A stretch of DNA of 64,000 bases from Sapria himalayana (GCA_029783825.1 JAREIK010002966.1:702020-766019), one strand, 5' to 3'; shown: positions 14,054 to 26,450, numbered from the stretch's first letter. Made by a program: numbers and translations. The notes: generated by a model from the sequence alone, not told the origin.

Positions 14054-15200
14054 TTATAAATAAATAATTATAAAAATTATAAAAATACAAAAAAAAATCA
14101 TAAATAAAAACTAAAATAAATATTTTTATAATTATAAAATTTTAAAAAATTATTAAAAAAACTTTTAAAAAATTTTTAATTAAAAACATAAAAATTTAAA
14201 TTAAAGTAATATTAAATAATTAATTCTATAATTATATTAATTTTTTAAAGATATTTTAAAAAATAAATGAACATACATTAAAATATCTACTAATATAAAG
14301 GTAAAATAATTCCTTGTATGCTTAAATTTTTTTGACGAATTGACGAATAAACTAGTAAATATTAATATTATTATATGTATAAAAAAATTTTATGATTATT
14401 GGAAACTTTTAAAAAATAATTACTACAAAATTTGAAAATTTTGAATTATAATAATAATTTAAATTTTTTCATTAAATTTTTAAAAAAAATAAATTGATAT
14501 TTAATAATAAATACATAGATATTTACCGCTACTAAAATTTATAAGAATTAAATAATTAAGTAATATTTTTACTATTAGCTTTTAATATTTACTCTTTATT
14601 AAAATAAAAAGTATAACTTTTTTTATTTATCTTCTCACTTTAAGTAATTTTTAGAATTTTAAAAATTTTAAATGATATAAAATAATATGAAATTTTATGT
14701 CTTTAAAATTATTTCATATTATCTTATTAAAAATAAATATGAATTCTTAAAAATTTATAACCATAAAGTATATATATTTATATATTTTTTAACATAAAGA
14801 GTATTTATAATTCTTAAGAGAGTGGCTAGAAGACCAATCATCTTTTCATGTGTGCCTTGTAATATGAAGTTTATAAATTTTGTAGCCATGATTTTTTTTA
14901 GTTGGAATGCTAAACCTCTATTTTTTGAAATTGTTTATATATTTATTTTTTAATTAATTTGATAATTAAAAATTGCAAAGTGTTTATTTTTCATGTGTAC
15001 CCTGCTACATGCACAATAACTTGTTGAAAATAATTTATTAAGTAAAAAAAGATGAAAAATTTATGTTTTATATTTATTTATTGTTTATAAAATATTTTGA
15101 TAATTAAAAATTAAAACATGTAAGAAATTATAATACTTCTAAAACTGTTTCTTGTTTTCTAGAGACAGCTCTAAGTTTCTAACTAACGCCATCTGTCTCT
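14054..15200. repeat. AT-rich CACTA leader, copy 2
   Basis: Collinear with 1-1,180, which ties the two elements to one family. No coding potential is seen. Confidence 0.8.
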
Positions 15201-15716
15201 CTCTCTCGACAAGGAAAAATCAAAATGAAACCTAAAAATGGAAGTGGTTTCTTTCAGCCATGAGTTTCTTATTTATTTGAGGTACGCTTTCTACCCTAAC
15301 TCTTCATCTCTTATCTTAATGCTAGAGTGTTTGTTTTGATTCTAGTTTTTTTTTCAAATTCCATCTTTTTCCTAACTAATGTATATTCTCCCATAATTTT
15401 TGGTTTACTAATTCTAGACATGGATGTGTTCATCTATTTTCCTTTTATCTTGCCACTTAGACCAGCTTGTGGTAGTTTGTATTTTTCCACATATGTGTTA
15501 GTAACAATGGGTGTTGGTGTTTGTGGTGAGCAGTGTGTATATAACAACATATTTAATATTTACAGATAAAATTATGTAAATATGATAATCCCAAGATTAA
15601 TAACACATAAATATATTTAAGTGTATTTTACTATATCTATACCTATTAAAATAGTACACATAACTATATATAAATATAACAACATATATTTAATAAACAT
15701 ATACATATACATACAT

Positions 15717-15765
<49 letters not shown>
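15201..15765. other. Segment present only in copy 2 of the leader; exon-like start and TA/CATA microsatellite
   Basis: 15,200-15,570 has a more genic composition than its surroundings: a CT-rich run, a short ATG frame at 15,224, and a donor-like AGGTACGC near 15,280. An 80-codon open frame at 15,327-15,569 is hydrophobic and matches nothing I know. 15,690-15,765 is (CATA)n/(TA)n. The segment is absent from copy 1, where the CT run joins almost directly to the tandem repeats. Confidence 0.5.
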
Positions 15766-15766
<1 letters not shown>

Positions 15767-16852
15767 CTATATATAAATGTATTTAACAATATGTATATTA
15801 ACATACTATATATAAATGTATTTATCTACATCAATACCAATACATAGCCATATGACTAAATATATATAATTACATTAAAAAACTATATATAACTACATCT
15901 ACAACATGTATATCAACATTTAAAACTATATGGATAATTATGTGTGCAATCACTCATGTAACTATAATTATAATTAAAACTTATAAAAACATTTATATAT
16001 AACTATATGTTTAACTATATATGTCTAATTATTTATAAATATTTGTATAACTAAATAAATCTATTCATAACTATATTTAATTATATTGTAACAATATAAA
16101 CTAATTTTATAACTATATTTATAACTATATATAACTTTTTTTAACTATATTATAATTAATAACTATATATATAATTCTATATAACTATATTTCTAACAAA
16201 ATATACTATTTGTATAATAATATATAACGATATATAATTGCATTTTACTATATCTATAACTATAAAAATGTTATATATAACTATATCTTAACCACCTACA
16301 TATTTATAACTTTATGTATAATTAAATATGATTATATATAAATCTATTTATAACTGAATATACTATAGGTATAAGAACATTTAACTATAAATAATTGACT
16401 TTTACTATTTGTATACCTATAAAAACATTAAACATAACTATATTTAAATATATAATTAATAACATATATTTAATATACAATTTTATATAATAGTATATAA
16501 AAATGTATTTAACTATATATATGCCTATACATAACTATATATATAAATATATAAAATTATATGAAAAAATATATATACCTACTGTATAAATATAAGTATA
16601 AATATATGTGTAACTATATGTATAACAATATGTGACTATATTTATAATTACATGTATAACAACATGCAACATTATGTTTAAGTATATGTGCACAACTATA
16701 TATAAATATTTGTATAACTATATAAAACTTTATTTAATTAAATATAACTATATTTGTAACAATGTATACATATATGTATACATATATGTAAATATATATA
16801 ATTGTTTATAACTTTGTATGCATTTATGTTTAACTACATATAACTACTTGTA

Positions 16853-16902
<50 letters not shown>

Positions 16903-18655
16903 TATATTTAACAATATATAACTATCTATAACTACATATACTATATGTATAATAACATATACTTATAAATAATTGTATATATTATACGTATAATTATAAA
17001 AACTTTATATGTAACTATTTTTAAAAATATAATCTACAAGATATATTTAATAAACATTTTTATATAGTAATATATACAAATGTATTTTACTAAATCTATA
17101 CTTATACATAAATATATGTATAAATATAAAAAATTATATGAAAAAATATGTATACCTACATGTATAAATAAAAGTTTAACTATATGTGTAACTATATGTA
17201 TAACCACATGTAACTAAATTTATAATTACATGTATAACAACATACAATATTATGTATAACTATGTGTATAACTATATATACATATTTGTATAACTATATA
17301 TACATATTTGTATAACTATATAAAGCTCTATATAATTAAATATAACTATATTTGTAACTATGTACAGATATGTAAATCTATATATTTGTTTATAACTTTG
17401 TATATATTTATGTAAAAATACATATATCTACTTGTATGAATATATATATATATATATATGCATATATATACATACACATATTCATATGTTTAACTATATA
17501 TAACTATTTATAACTATATATACTATATGTATAATAACATATAACTAATAAATAATTATATCTTACTATATGTATAACTATAAAAACATTAAACATAACT
17601 ATATTTAAATATATAATTTACAACATATATATAATATATATTTGTATATATTAATATATACAAATGTATTTTACTATATCTATACCTATACATAACTATA
17701 TGTATAAATATATATAATTATATGAAAAATATATATACCTACATGTATAAATATAAGTTTAACTATTTGTATAACTATATGTATACCTACATGTAATTAT
17801 ATTTATAATTACTTGTATAACAACATACATAATTATGTTTAACTATATGTGTATACCTATATATATATATATATATATATTTGTATAACCATATAAAGCT
17901 CTATATAATTAAATATAACTATATTTGTAACTATGTATATATATATGTAAATCTATATATTTTTTTATAACTTTGCATAGATTTATGTATAACTACATAT
18001 AACAACTTGTATGAACATATATATATATATATATATATATATAACTATATGTTTAAATATGTATAACTATTTTTAAATACATATGCTTAATCTATAATAA
18101 CATAAAACTATAAATAATTGTATCTTACTATATGTTTAACTATAAAAACTTTATACATAACTTTATTTAAATATATAATTTTCAACATATATTTAATATA
18201 TATTTTTATATATTATTCTATAAACATGCATTTTACTATATCTATACCTATACATAACTATATGTATAAATATATAAAATTATATACAAAAATATATATA
18301 CCTACATGTATAAATATAAGTTTAACTATACGTGTAACTATATGTATAACCACATGTAATTATATTTATAATTACATGTATAACATCATACAATATTATG
18401 TTTGACTATATGTGTATAACTATATATAAATATTTGTATAACTATATAAAACTCTATATAAATAAATATAACTATATTTTTAACTATGTAAACATATATG
18501 TAAATCTATATATCTGTTTATCACTTTGTATACATTTATGTAATTACATATAACTACTTGTATGAATATATATATATATATATAACTATATGTTTAAATA
18601 TATATAACTATTTATAACTACATATACTATATGTATAATAACCTATAACTATACC
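15766..18655. repeat. ~575 bp higher-order tandem repeats, array 2
   Basis: Same unit as 1,195-3,310. The landmark CCTAC(A)TGTATAAATA recurs at 16,578, 17,155, 17,738 and 18,301, giving spacings of 577, 583 and 563 bp. There are at least four units here against about three in array 1. Pure TA tracts (e.g. 16,857-16,896) recur at the same place in each unit. Confidence 0.85.
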
Positions 18656-18879
18656 ATATATGTCATACTATAATGGGGCATTCCGGCACAACATGACCCT
18701 TTTGATGCCTCTGTGATTGACATTACTCATCAATAACAGTTTTAGTGGTTAATGGATCACAGGAGTTAGTTTTATAGATTCTATTGCCTGCTTGCTATTT
18801 ATTTCTATTTTGAATTTTTTACATCCTACTTACGTGTTTGCTAAGTGGTTGGTGGCATGGGGTGTGGTTGATTTTGAAT

Positions 18880-19100
18880 TCTCCTCCACTTGTTAATGAT
18901 ACCAACCCATACAATGTGTTCCAGCCTCGAGAGAAACCCCACCGGCTCCATACAAGACATGTATGGTGCTCTTGTAGTCTTTTATGATGCAATTAGAAGT
19001 TTTACAAGCAACTTTCATAGTCTTGTAAGCTACTTCTCATGATGTGTTCAGATGCAATGGAGGGAAAATAATTTGCAGTCATTTGAAAAACTTCATTTGT
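18880..19100 (+). pseudogene. Captured fragment of an Enhancer-of-polycomb-like (EPL1) gene
   Basis: EPL1-type proteins are subunits of the NuA4 histone acetyltransferase complex in the nucleus. The frame from 18,880 reads PPLVNDTNPYNVFQPREK then PHRLHTRH and stops at a GT donor (18,961). After a ~90 bp intron with acceptor TTCAG (19,050-19,051), the frame resumes from 19,052 as MQWRENNLQSFEKLH. In plant EPL1 proteins the corresponding block is NDTNPYNVFRPREK...HRLHTRRMQRRENNVQSFEKLRQ, so the two exons are collinear and the intron is kept. Only about 45 codons are recognisable. It lies alone inside the 13,292-26,447 CACTA element, so it is best read as a captured genomic piece, not a functional gene. 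The identification is by eye. Confidence 0.7.
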
Positions 19101-21554
19101 TAAGTAAGAAATTTATCTTATTGATCAACTCTTTCTATTCAGATTAGGAATGTAGTGTTGAGATTAATAAGTTATCAAAGAAGATTTTTTTTCTTTTATA
19201 GTTTGCATCTCTTAGAAGAGATTAATAAGCTATACATTCATCTTTTCAAACACTATCTATTACAACCATCCTATTTATATTTTTTCTTATAAAAAGTAAA
19301 CATTATGAATCATAAATTGAGTAATTAATTATTTTTTTTAATATTATTTATTTTTTTAATCTAACATTTATTTTTCTATTATACTTTATTAGGTCAATTG
19401 TTTTAATTTTTTGGTTAATATTTTTTAAAAAATTGTCTTTCTTTTGAATTATAAATCATAAATTTGGAAAATAATTATATTTTGAAAAATTGATTTTTTC
19501 AATTTAAAATCAAAGTTACAAATTAAATATTTTATTTTTAATCTTTTATTTTTATATTTTTTACTTTTAAACATTTGCTGTCTATCTAATTTTCAATTTA
19601 AATTTTTTCTACTTTCAATTATTAATAAAATATTATTTATATATAGCATTTATCAATGTATCTATTTTCATAGTTGTCTTGTCAGCTCATTTATAACCAT
19701 GACAAGAAAATATCAACTTAACATTGAATCTTAACATAATTTATAGATGTAACAAATTTACTTTACATCCCACATATAAAAAATATTTTTTATACTTTAA
19801 TATATATATCTATATTGATATCAACATTATGTAAAAATATTTTTTTTCTTTTTTGTAAACACCAAACCAACTCTCAAAAAAATTATATTGTGAATATTTT
19901 CAAAATTGATAAATACTCTATAAAAATAATTTTATTTTTATAATTTTTCAAGACTTATTTAATCAAGTGTAAATAAGTATTATTTTGGTTTGGAATAGAG
20001 TAGAGAGATAGAGAGCGTTGAAAATCTTTAAAAAAAGAAAAATAATTTTAATAAAAATGAAATATAGTATTTTGGATATATATAATCTCATGTATATGGT
20101 TCGGGGAAGCTAACAAGTCGTGTCTTCCCAACCAATAAAAATCAAATAAAAAAATATTAAACTAAAAATTGAACACCTTTCTAAAGTTAATGCATGCATA
20201 TCACATATTCCTAACTTGGAAGAGTGGACAAAAAATTATGGTCCTCTAATAGCCTACATGAAGATGTTCTTACTCAGCTCACTGATAGGTATGTAGGTTG
20301 TAGTGATCAAAATATCTTGAATTTAATTTTGAATGAAATGATTATTAATCTTAATATACTTTGTCCACTCATAGAACATTGATTTGGCTGCAATATGTTT
20401 GGCTATCTGGCCATCATAGTGAAATATCGTCAATCACTAAACTGGAAGATAAACCTTATTCATAAAGTATTTGATCCATTGAAATTTATAAGTTGCTGAT
20501 GTCATATATTTGTATTTTTTTAATATACTGTATCTCAAAATAATTATTTATCTTTTATTTTTACAGAAGATAGAATTATTTACAAAAAAATAAAAAAAAA
20601 CATATGCCAATTTTTTGCTTTGTGATCGTAGAAGTCCAACTAGAATATGAATATGTATCCATCCAATAATGTTCATAATCTTTATTTATAATTACATTTC
20701 TTGAATTTTTTTTTCATATACCTCAGATTTTTAAGTATTATTTTCAGATGAATATGTTTATGTAAATTTAAAAAATAACTAAATATACTGACATCATAGG
20801 TAATATCAGACATTATTATTAGAATATTTAGTTTTTTATGATTATTCTATATGTAGTTGAGTCAATTGAGAGACCAACTTATCTAGATAAGTCTATATTT
20901 ATATCAAGTAGTAAGCCAATGATGTACATCATGATATATCTTATTAGATAAAATATATAAAATTTATTGTTTTTGTGAAAGAGTTGTCATACTTCTTAAC
21001 ACTAAAAAAACCTCAAATATTTTAAATAATATCTGAAACTTGGTTTGTAGAGTTTAGTTTAGATATATCAAACTGATTATCTCATGTAATTAGATCATTA
21101 TCATCGAATAGAATTAGTTTCACATGCTAACATCTTGATCAACTTAAAAAAATAGATAAATTTGACATATTTTTATGACAAAATATAGTAAATATTAAGA
21201 AATATTATTAAATCATGTCTTGGGAGACTTCTTGAGGTTATAAATTACCTTTCATATTCTGTATATCATATATGTGCTCTCTGCTTCTAGGAACAATGAA
21301 TTCTAATGACTACTATATAAGTATTTTTTATATAAATTATTATAAAAGAATGTATTCCTTATATCGAACTAATATATATTTTATATATGTGATGATAAAT
21401 TGAAAGTAATAACCAATTAGTGGTCATGTTAATCATATGAAATAATGTGTTCAAAAAATCAATATCATAAGGCTATGCAATATCATTCATTACCAATCTA
21501 GTCTTGTTGATCAATTTTGTTATTGGGTTCCTCTTTATTATTTATATTTGTCTA
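19101..21554. other. Unclassified AT-rich interior of the CACTA element
   Basis: No open frame above 60 codons and no recognisable domain or terminal repeat. Long T/A homopolymer stretches lie at 19,320-19,620. It may be intron or flank of the captured gene, or old retroelement debris. I see nothing diagnostic. Confidence 0.5.
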
Positions 21555-21557
21555 TAA

Positions 21558-21945
21558 GAGCAACTCCAATGGGAGTTTCTATAAGGGGTGTTATCTCCAT
21601 AACCGCTAAAATGGCACCAAACAATAAAAAAAGATTACTCCAATGGAGTTGGTATAAGAGGTGGCAAAATGCCATCAAATGTCTTGGGGTGCCATATTTG
21701 GCAATCTTGGAGAGAGAATAGAGAGGATGTAAAATAGCAATTATGGCTATTGTGCATCTCAAATGATCTTTCTCATAGGTTGAAAGAAAAACTTTAATTA
21801 AAAAAATATTTAATTATTACAGTAGCACCTTATGTTGGCACCTACCATTCGAATAAAAATCTATTTAGGGGTGACAAAAATAATGTTCAAGTTTGCAAAA
21901 TAACATTTGGCAGCACTTTTTTGGCATCTCCCATTGGAGTTGCTC
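21558..21945. mobile_element. PIF/Harbinger (Tourist-like) MITE, 388 bp
   Basis: Perfect 18 bp terminal inverted repeats, GAGCAACTCCAATGGGAG at the left and its exact complement at the right, flanked by TAA on both sides (21,555-21,557 and 21,946-21,948). A TAA/TTA duplication is the hallmark of this superfamily. An internal partial copy of the terminus (ACTCCAATGGAGTTG) lies near 21,634. It contains no gene; the 74-codon minus-strand frame overlapping it is incidental. Confidence 0.88.
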
Positions 21946-21948
21946 TAA

Positions 21949-23240
21949 TGTAATTGGAATGTCCAACTCATTATTCTAAACTGGATCAACTAATATGATA
22001 GAAAACTCATTTAAAATAGATTGTGAATGTATCCATTTAGTATTTACATCTTCGGATTGGGATCATCAAGTCATGTAATGCTTATTTCTATCTCACTTTC
22101 TTGGTGAGATTTAAATGTCATGTATAGTGGATCATGATTACTTTAGAAGTTCTTATTTTGTATGTATATATTAGAGATCATTGTCTTGATGTGATGACAA
22201 GTATCTTTGTCAAAGGACAATAAGTCTTGGTTTCGAGATTTATTAGATAAAGCTTTTATTGATTTTTGAAGGATAATTATTGAGTTATCAATATCTCATA
22301 AATATTGCACTAAGTGATAGTCTTGTATACTAGGTACAGCCTCAAATGAAATTAAAATTTTAAAAACTAAGAGATAATTTATTGACTATCTCATGTTCAT
22401 ACTACATGATAATATAATGTAGTTAAGTGAAACAAAACATTTGGTTGGGTTATATATTTAGGAGAGAGACAAACATTTTGAAATTACATGATTAATTGGA
22501 CTCATTATTTTTTTAAAAATTGTATTTTAATTTTTTTATGCCATCATGTTTTTAAGACAAATGATTGTTGGAATATTAAACACGCACACATCAAATTTCA
22601 ATAAAATATTTTGTTCGAAAATAATAAATAAAAATGACATCACCATGTTTTCCAAAATTTTTTTGGAATATTATAGCATGTTATTTTTATATCATATTTT
22701 TATTAAATTTTGCGTATTATATTAAATTTTTTGGGAGGAATAATGATTATGGGTATTCCTCTCAAGATGTTAATTAATGAATACTACTTTTTTTGTAGTT
22801 CTTAATTTTAGGAGTGAAAATGATATTAAGTATTTTTCATTTAAGCCTTTTTTTTTTAATTTTTAGGATTATAAAATAATTTATAAAACATCTAGTATTA
22901 ATATTCTTTTAGAATTTAATATTAGTCAGAGAATAAACAAATATCTAATTGTAATATTTTAATAATTTAGTACTCCTAGATATTTTAAAAGTATGATAAT
23001 GATGTGCTTTCATTAATATTCTCTCTCTAGGTAAGTTTAGGTAGGTCCATTTTTCTCTTGATTTAAAGTGATATTCAAACTCAAGACCTCACTAATTAAT
23101 TTTTTAGTCTGTGTCTTCCATCTGGTTTTGAGTATGTTTTTTTAATGACGATGCAATTTCAAACATTCATATGTTAAAATTTAATAATTTATTTTAGAGT
23201 GTTCTTTTATATGTGTGTGTGTGTGTGTGTGCCCATGAAT
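21949..23240. other. Unclassified AT-rich DNA
   Basis: No coding region recognised. A (TG)n run occurs at 23,213-23,231 just before the 292 bp repeats. 22,095-22,500 is somewhat less AT-biased but has no long frame. Confidence 0.5.
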
Positions 23241-24045
23241 GTATGTATTGAACTTTGATTTTATAAAATCCAATTGTAAATTTCTTGTGCCTTGTGTTTC
23301 TAGTTTCAACGCAATTTCGAACAAACAAAGATGATTTTTGCATCCATGGTTAAGGTGTTTGTTCTTTTTTGTTATGCTTATGATAGAATATCTAGATGTT
23401 TGATGTTCATGCTACATAATGGATGTTTACACTCTACTTTATGTAAATACTTGTACAGTGAAGAGAAAACGAATGAGGTCCTATATGTGTATGTATGTAT
23501 CCATGTATGTATGTATCCATGTATGTATTTATGTATGTATTGAACTTTCATCGTGTAAAATCTAGTTGCAAATTTTTTGTGCCTTGTGTTGGCAGGTTCG
23601 ACGTAATTTTGAACAAACAAAGATGATTTTTGCAGCCCTAGTTAAGGTGTGTTGCTTTTTTTAATGATTATCATAGAATATCTAGCTGTTTAATGTTCAT
23701 GCTTCATAATGGATATTTACACTCTACTTTATATAAATACTTGTAGAGGGAAGAGAAAAAGAATGAGGTCATATATGTATGTATGTATGTATCCATGTAT
23801 ATTTGTATCCATGTATGCATTCATGTATGTATTGAACTTTCATCATGTAAAATCTAGTTGCAAATTTCTTGTTCCTTGTGTTTGCAGGTTTGACGCAATT
23901 TTGAACAAACAAAGATGATTGCATCCCTAGTTATGGTGTTTGTTTCTTTTTTGTAATACTTATGACCGAATATCTAGCTGTTTGATGTTCATGATCCATA
24001 AAGGATGTTTACTCTCTACTTTATGTTAATACTTGTACATATATA
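23241..24045. repeat. 292 bp tandem triplication with exon-like core
   Basis: Units start at 23,241, 23,533 and 23,825. Two independent landmarks (GTATGTATTGAACTTT and GAACAAACAAAGATGA) both recur at exactly 292 bp. Each unit has a splice-acceptor-like tract (TTTCTAG, TTGGCAG, TTTGCAG), then a ~45-55 bp segment (copy 3 reads RFDAILNKQR), and an AAGGTGT donor-like site in copies 1 and 2, so each looks like one small exon with its intron. The third unit is partial and merges into TATATGTACATA repeats. Parent gene not recognised. Confidence 0.8.
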
Positions 24046-24475
24046 CTAGTATATATGTATATGTACAGTATATATGTATATGTACATATATACTATAGTA
24101 TATATGTACATATACTGAGTATATATGTACATATTAATTGGTATATATGTACATATACATATATAATGGTATAAATGTACAAGTATTTACTTGTACATAT
24201 ATACAAGTATATATGTACACATATACTAGTATAAATTTACATATACATATATAATAGTATATATGTACAAGTATTTATATGTATATATATACTCAGTATA
24301 TGTACATATACACTATAGTATATGTGCACATATATATCTTTATATATGTACAGATATACTAGTATATATGTACATATATATTGCAATATTATATGTAACT
24401 AGTGAAATGCTAGTATATATGTATATATATACTGAAGCATTATATATTTATCAAAATAAAACTTTATTTATTTAT
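24046..24475. repeat. TATATGTACATATATAC(T/A) microsatellite-like block, copy 1
   Basis: Irregular palindromic repeats based on TATATGTACATATA. Similar blocks occur at 25,205-25,705 and, in part as the complement, at 37,465-37,650. Frames in it are low-complexity Tyr/Ile/Val. Confidence 0.75.
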
Positions 24476-24484
24476 TTTGATTTG

Positions 24485-25199
24485 ATTGACTAGTTTAATT
24501 TTCATACAGATATGGTATCATAATATTTTCCAAAAGAAGCTTGTAGAAAAGAATGAATTTTTCACTAGACATCAAATGCCGCGACTAGGACAGCTTTGTC
24601 GCAGTAGAAAGATGGTGACCAGAGGAACTGGGGGAGAGAGAGCAATGTTAATTTTACGGACAAATTATACTTTATGCTATGTCATTAGATATATTGAAGA
24701 AGGAGATCTAGTAAAATTTTGTTATGTTTTAAATATGTAAAACAAGGGTTGCCTAGATTATAGTTATTCAATATTATTATGCAAAAAATATTTTCATAAT
24801 CCTGTGTTGCACATGAGCATGGTGGAGTGCTCCATTTTTCTATGTTCAAGTTTTTTATTGATTTATTGATGGTTATTATTGCTGACGATCAGTCTTCATT
24901 TCATCTGCTAATTTTTTTGTTAGCTTGTCAGCTCGGTCATGGTAGGGCAGAGCAACACCCATATAAGCCTTGGGACAAGAAGAGAGTTCTGGTTGTAGGG
25001 AGGCAAGATGTGAACTTTGGCGTGCCAATCATGGCTCGTGGCTTGTCTTCCAGGTTTTTCTCTAACAGTTTTCAGAGATATTTTCCTAAATTTAAATACT
25101 TTTCGCATTTCTTATTTATGTTGATAGTGAATTTTTGTGCCATCTTTGTGAAATATAATTGGGATAATACCAATTTGTGGTAGTTTTGTGTCATCTAAG
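24485..25199 (+). other. Exon-like segments of unknown parent gene
   Basis: Two stretches look coding. At about 24,508-24,650 the frame reads IWYHNIFQKKLVEKNEFF then RHQMPRLGQLCRSRKM, and a decayed copy lies 1,258 bp downstream. At 24,932-25,053 a 122 bp segment, bounded by CTTGTCAG and a GTTTTT donor, reads QHPYKPWDKKRVLVVGRQ then DVNFGVPIMARGLSSR. Both have higher GC than the flanks. I do not recognise the protein. They lie inside the CACTA element, so they could be a captured gene or part of the element's own second gene. Confidence 0.4.
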
Positions 25200-25204
25200 A
25201 TTAT

Positions 25205-25705
25205 GTGATTATATATATGTACATATAATACTATAGTATATACGTACATATATACTATAGTGCATATGTATCTATATACAGAGTATATATGTGTGTGTAT
25301 ATACTGAGTATATACATACATATATACTAAGTATATATGTACGTATATATCAAGTATATATGTACATATATACAGGATATAAATGTACGTATATATCAAG
25401 TATATATGTATGTATATACTGAGTATTCATGTACATATAATACTGGAGTATATATGTACATACATACTGAGTATATCTACATATTTACTATAGTATATGT
25501 ACATATATATTCAATATATATGCTCATATAATACTGTAGTATATATGTATATATATATACTTAGTTTAAATGTACATATAATACAACAGTATATATGTAC
25601 ATATACTATAGTAATATATGTAGCTAGTGAAATATTAATATATATATATATATATATATACATTATAGTATATATGTACATATTAATATAGTATTATATA
25701 TATAT
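25205..25705. repeat. TATATGTACATATATAC block, copy 2
   Basis: Second copy of the block at 24,046-24,475, again directly followed by the exon-like segment. It includes a pure TA run near 25,637-25,660. Confidence 0.75.
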
Positions 25706-25725
25706 TTAAACATAACTTTTTTTAT

Positions 25726-25970
25726 TGATTTATTTTGATTTCATTGACAGGTTTAAATTTCAATCAGATATGGTACCACAATAATCCCCAAAAGGAGCTT
25801 GTAGAAGTAAAGAAATTTTTTAATTGAAATGATGCATCACGACTAGGACAGCTTTGTTGGAGTAGAAAGATGGCGACCGGAGGGGCTAGGGGAAAGAAAA
25901 CAATGTAAATTTTAGTGATAGATTATATATTATGCATTGTCGTTAGATACATTGATGAAAAAGATGTAAT
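25726..25970 (+). pseudogene. Decayed copy of the 24,485 exon-like segment
   Basis: Aligns with 24,485-24,735 at an offset of 1,258 bp (GACTAGGACAGCTTTGT at 24,583 and 25,841). It reads IWYHNNPQKELVEV, then a stop, then RLGQLCWSRKMATGGA. The stop shows it is not coding now. The pair defines a ~1.26 kb tandem duplication that includes the preceding microsatellite. Confidence 0.65.
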
Positions 25971-26447
25971 TAATAAAATTTTGTTATGTTTTTGTTTTTA
26001 CTATGTAAAATATTGTATCATAATAATTATTAACTGATTTTAATTTTTGTAAATTATAAATTATCATTTATAGTTTTTGTTTTTATTCAATTTAATATAA
26101 AAATATAAAATTATTTAATTAAATTTTTTGAAAAAAAAATAAAATAGTGAAATTAGTTTTGGAATAAAAATAGCTAGGGATCTTTCTCATGCTAATTTAG
26201 CTAGGTAAATTTTGGAAGCTTCAAATTAAGGTAAAAATTAGCTAGGAAAATTATTATTTTAGCTAGGGAATTTTTTGTCCCTAATATTTTTTAGCTAGGG
26301 AATATTTCTCTCATTAATCTTTAGTGACGAGGACTTTAGCTTGGTAAAGGTTCCAATGTTAATAGAAAATTAGTTCCAGTTTTGTAATGGAAAAAACTCA
26401 TTTAGCCAAGAAATTTTTCCTAGCTATTTGAAATTTTTCTCGCGGTA
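25971..26447. repeat. CACTA 3' subterminal region
   Basis: AT-rich up to 26,160, then repeated TAGCTAGG(G)A/TCCCTA motifs up to the decayed right terminus at 26,434-26,447. This mirrors 13,310-13,760. Confidence 0.75.
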
Positions 26448-26450
26448 ATA
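26448..26450. repeat. Right target-site duplication (ATA)
   Basis: Matches 13,289-13,291. GATA repeats resume immediately after it. Confidence 0.7.

Larger units (their letters stand above)
13292..26447 (+). mobile_element. CACTA (En/Spm) element, 13.2 kb, with terminal repeats and TSD
   Basis: The left end is CACTACAAGAAATT. The right end, TTTTTCTCGCGGTA, is a decayed form of the expected TTTTTCTTGTAGTG. Both are flanked by ATA and then by GATA satellite. Subterminal copies of CTAGGGA/TCCCTAGCTA fill 13,310-13,760 and 26,160-26,440. The interior holds, in order, the AT-rich leader, ~575 bp tandem repeats, an EPL1 gene fragment, unclassified AT-rich DNA with a Harbinger MITE, a 292 bp tandem triplication and a 1.26 kb duplication with exon-like segments. 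No tnp2 gene was recognised inside, so it is probably non-autonomous. Confidence 0.85.

Noticed and set aside
21538..21762. 74-codon minus-strand frame
   Set aside because: Spans the end of the Harbinger MITE, so it is incidental.
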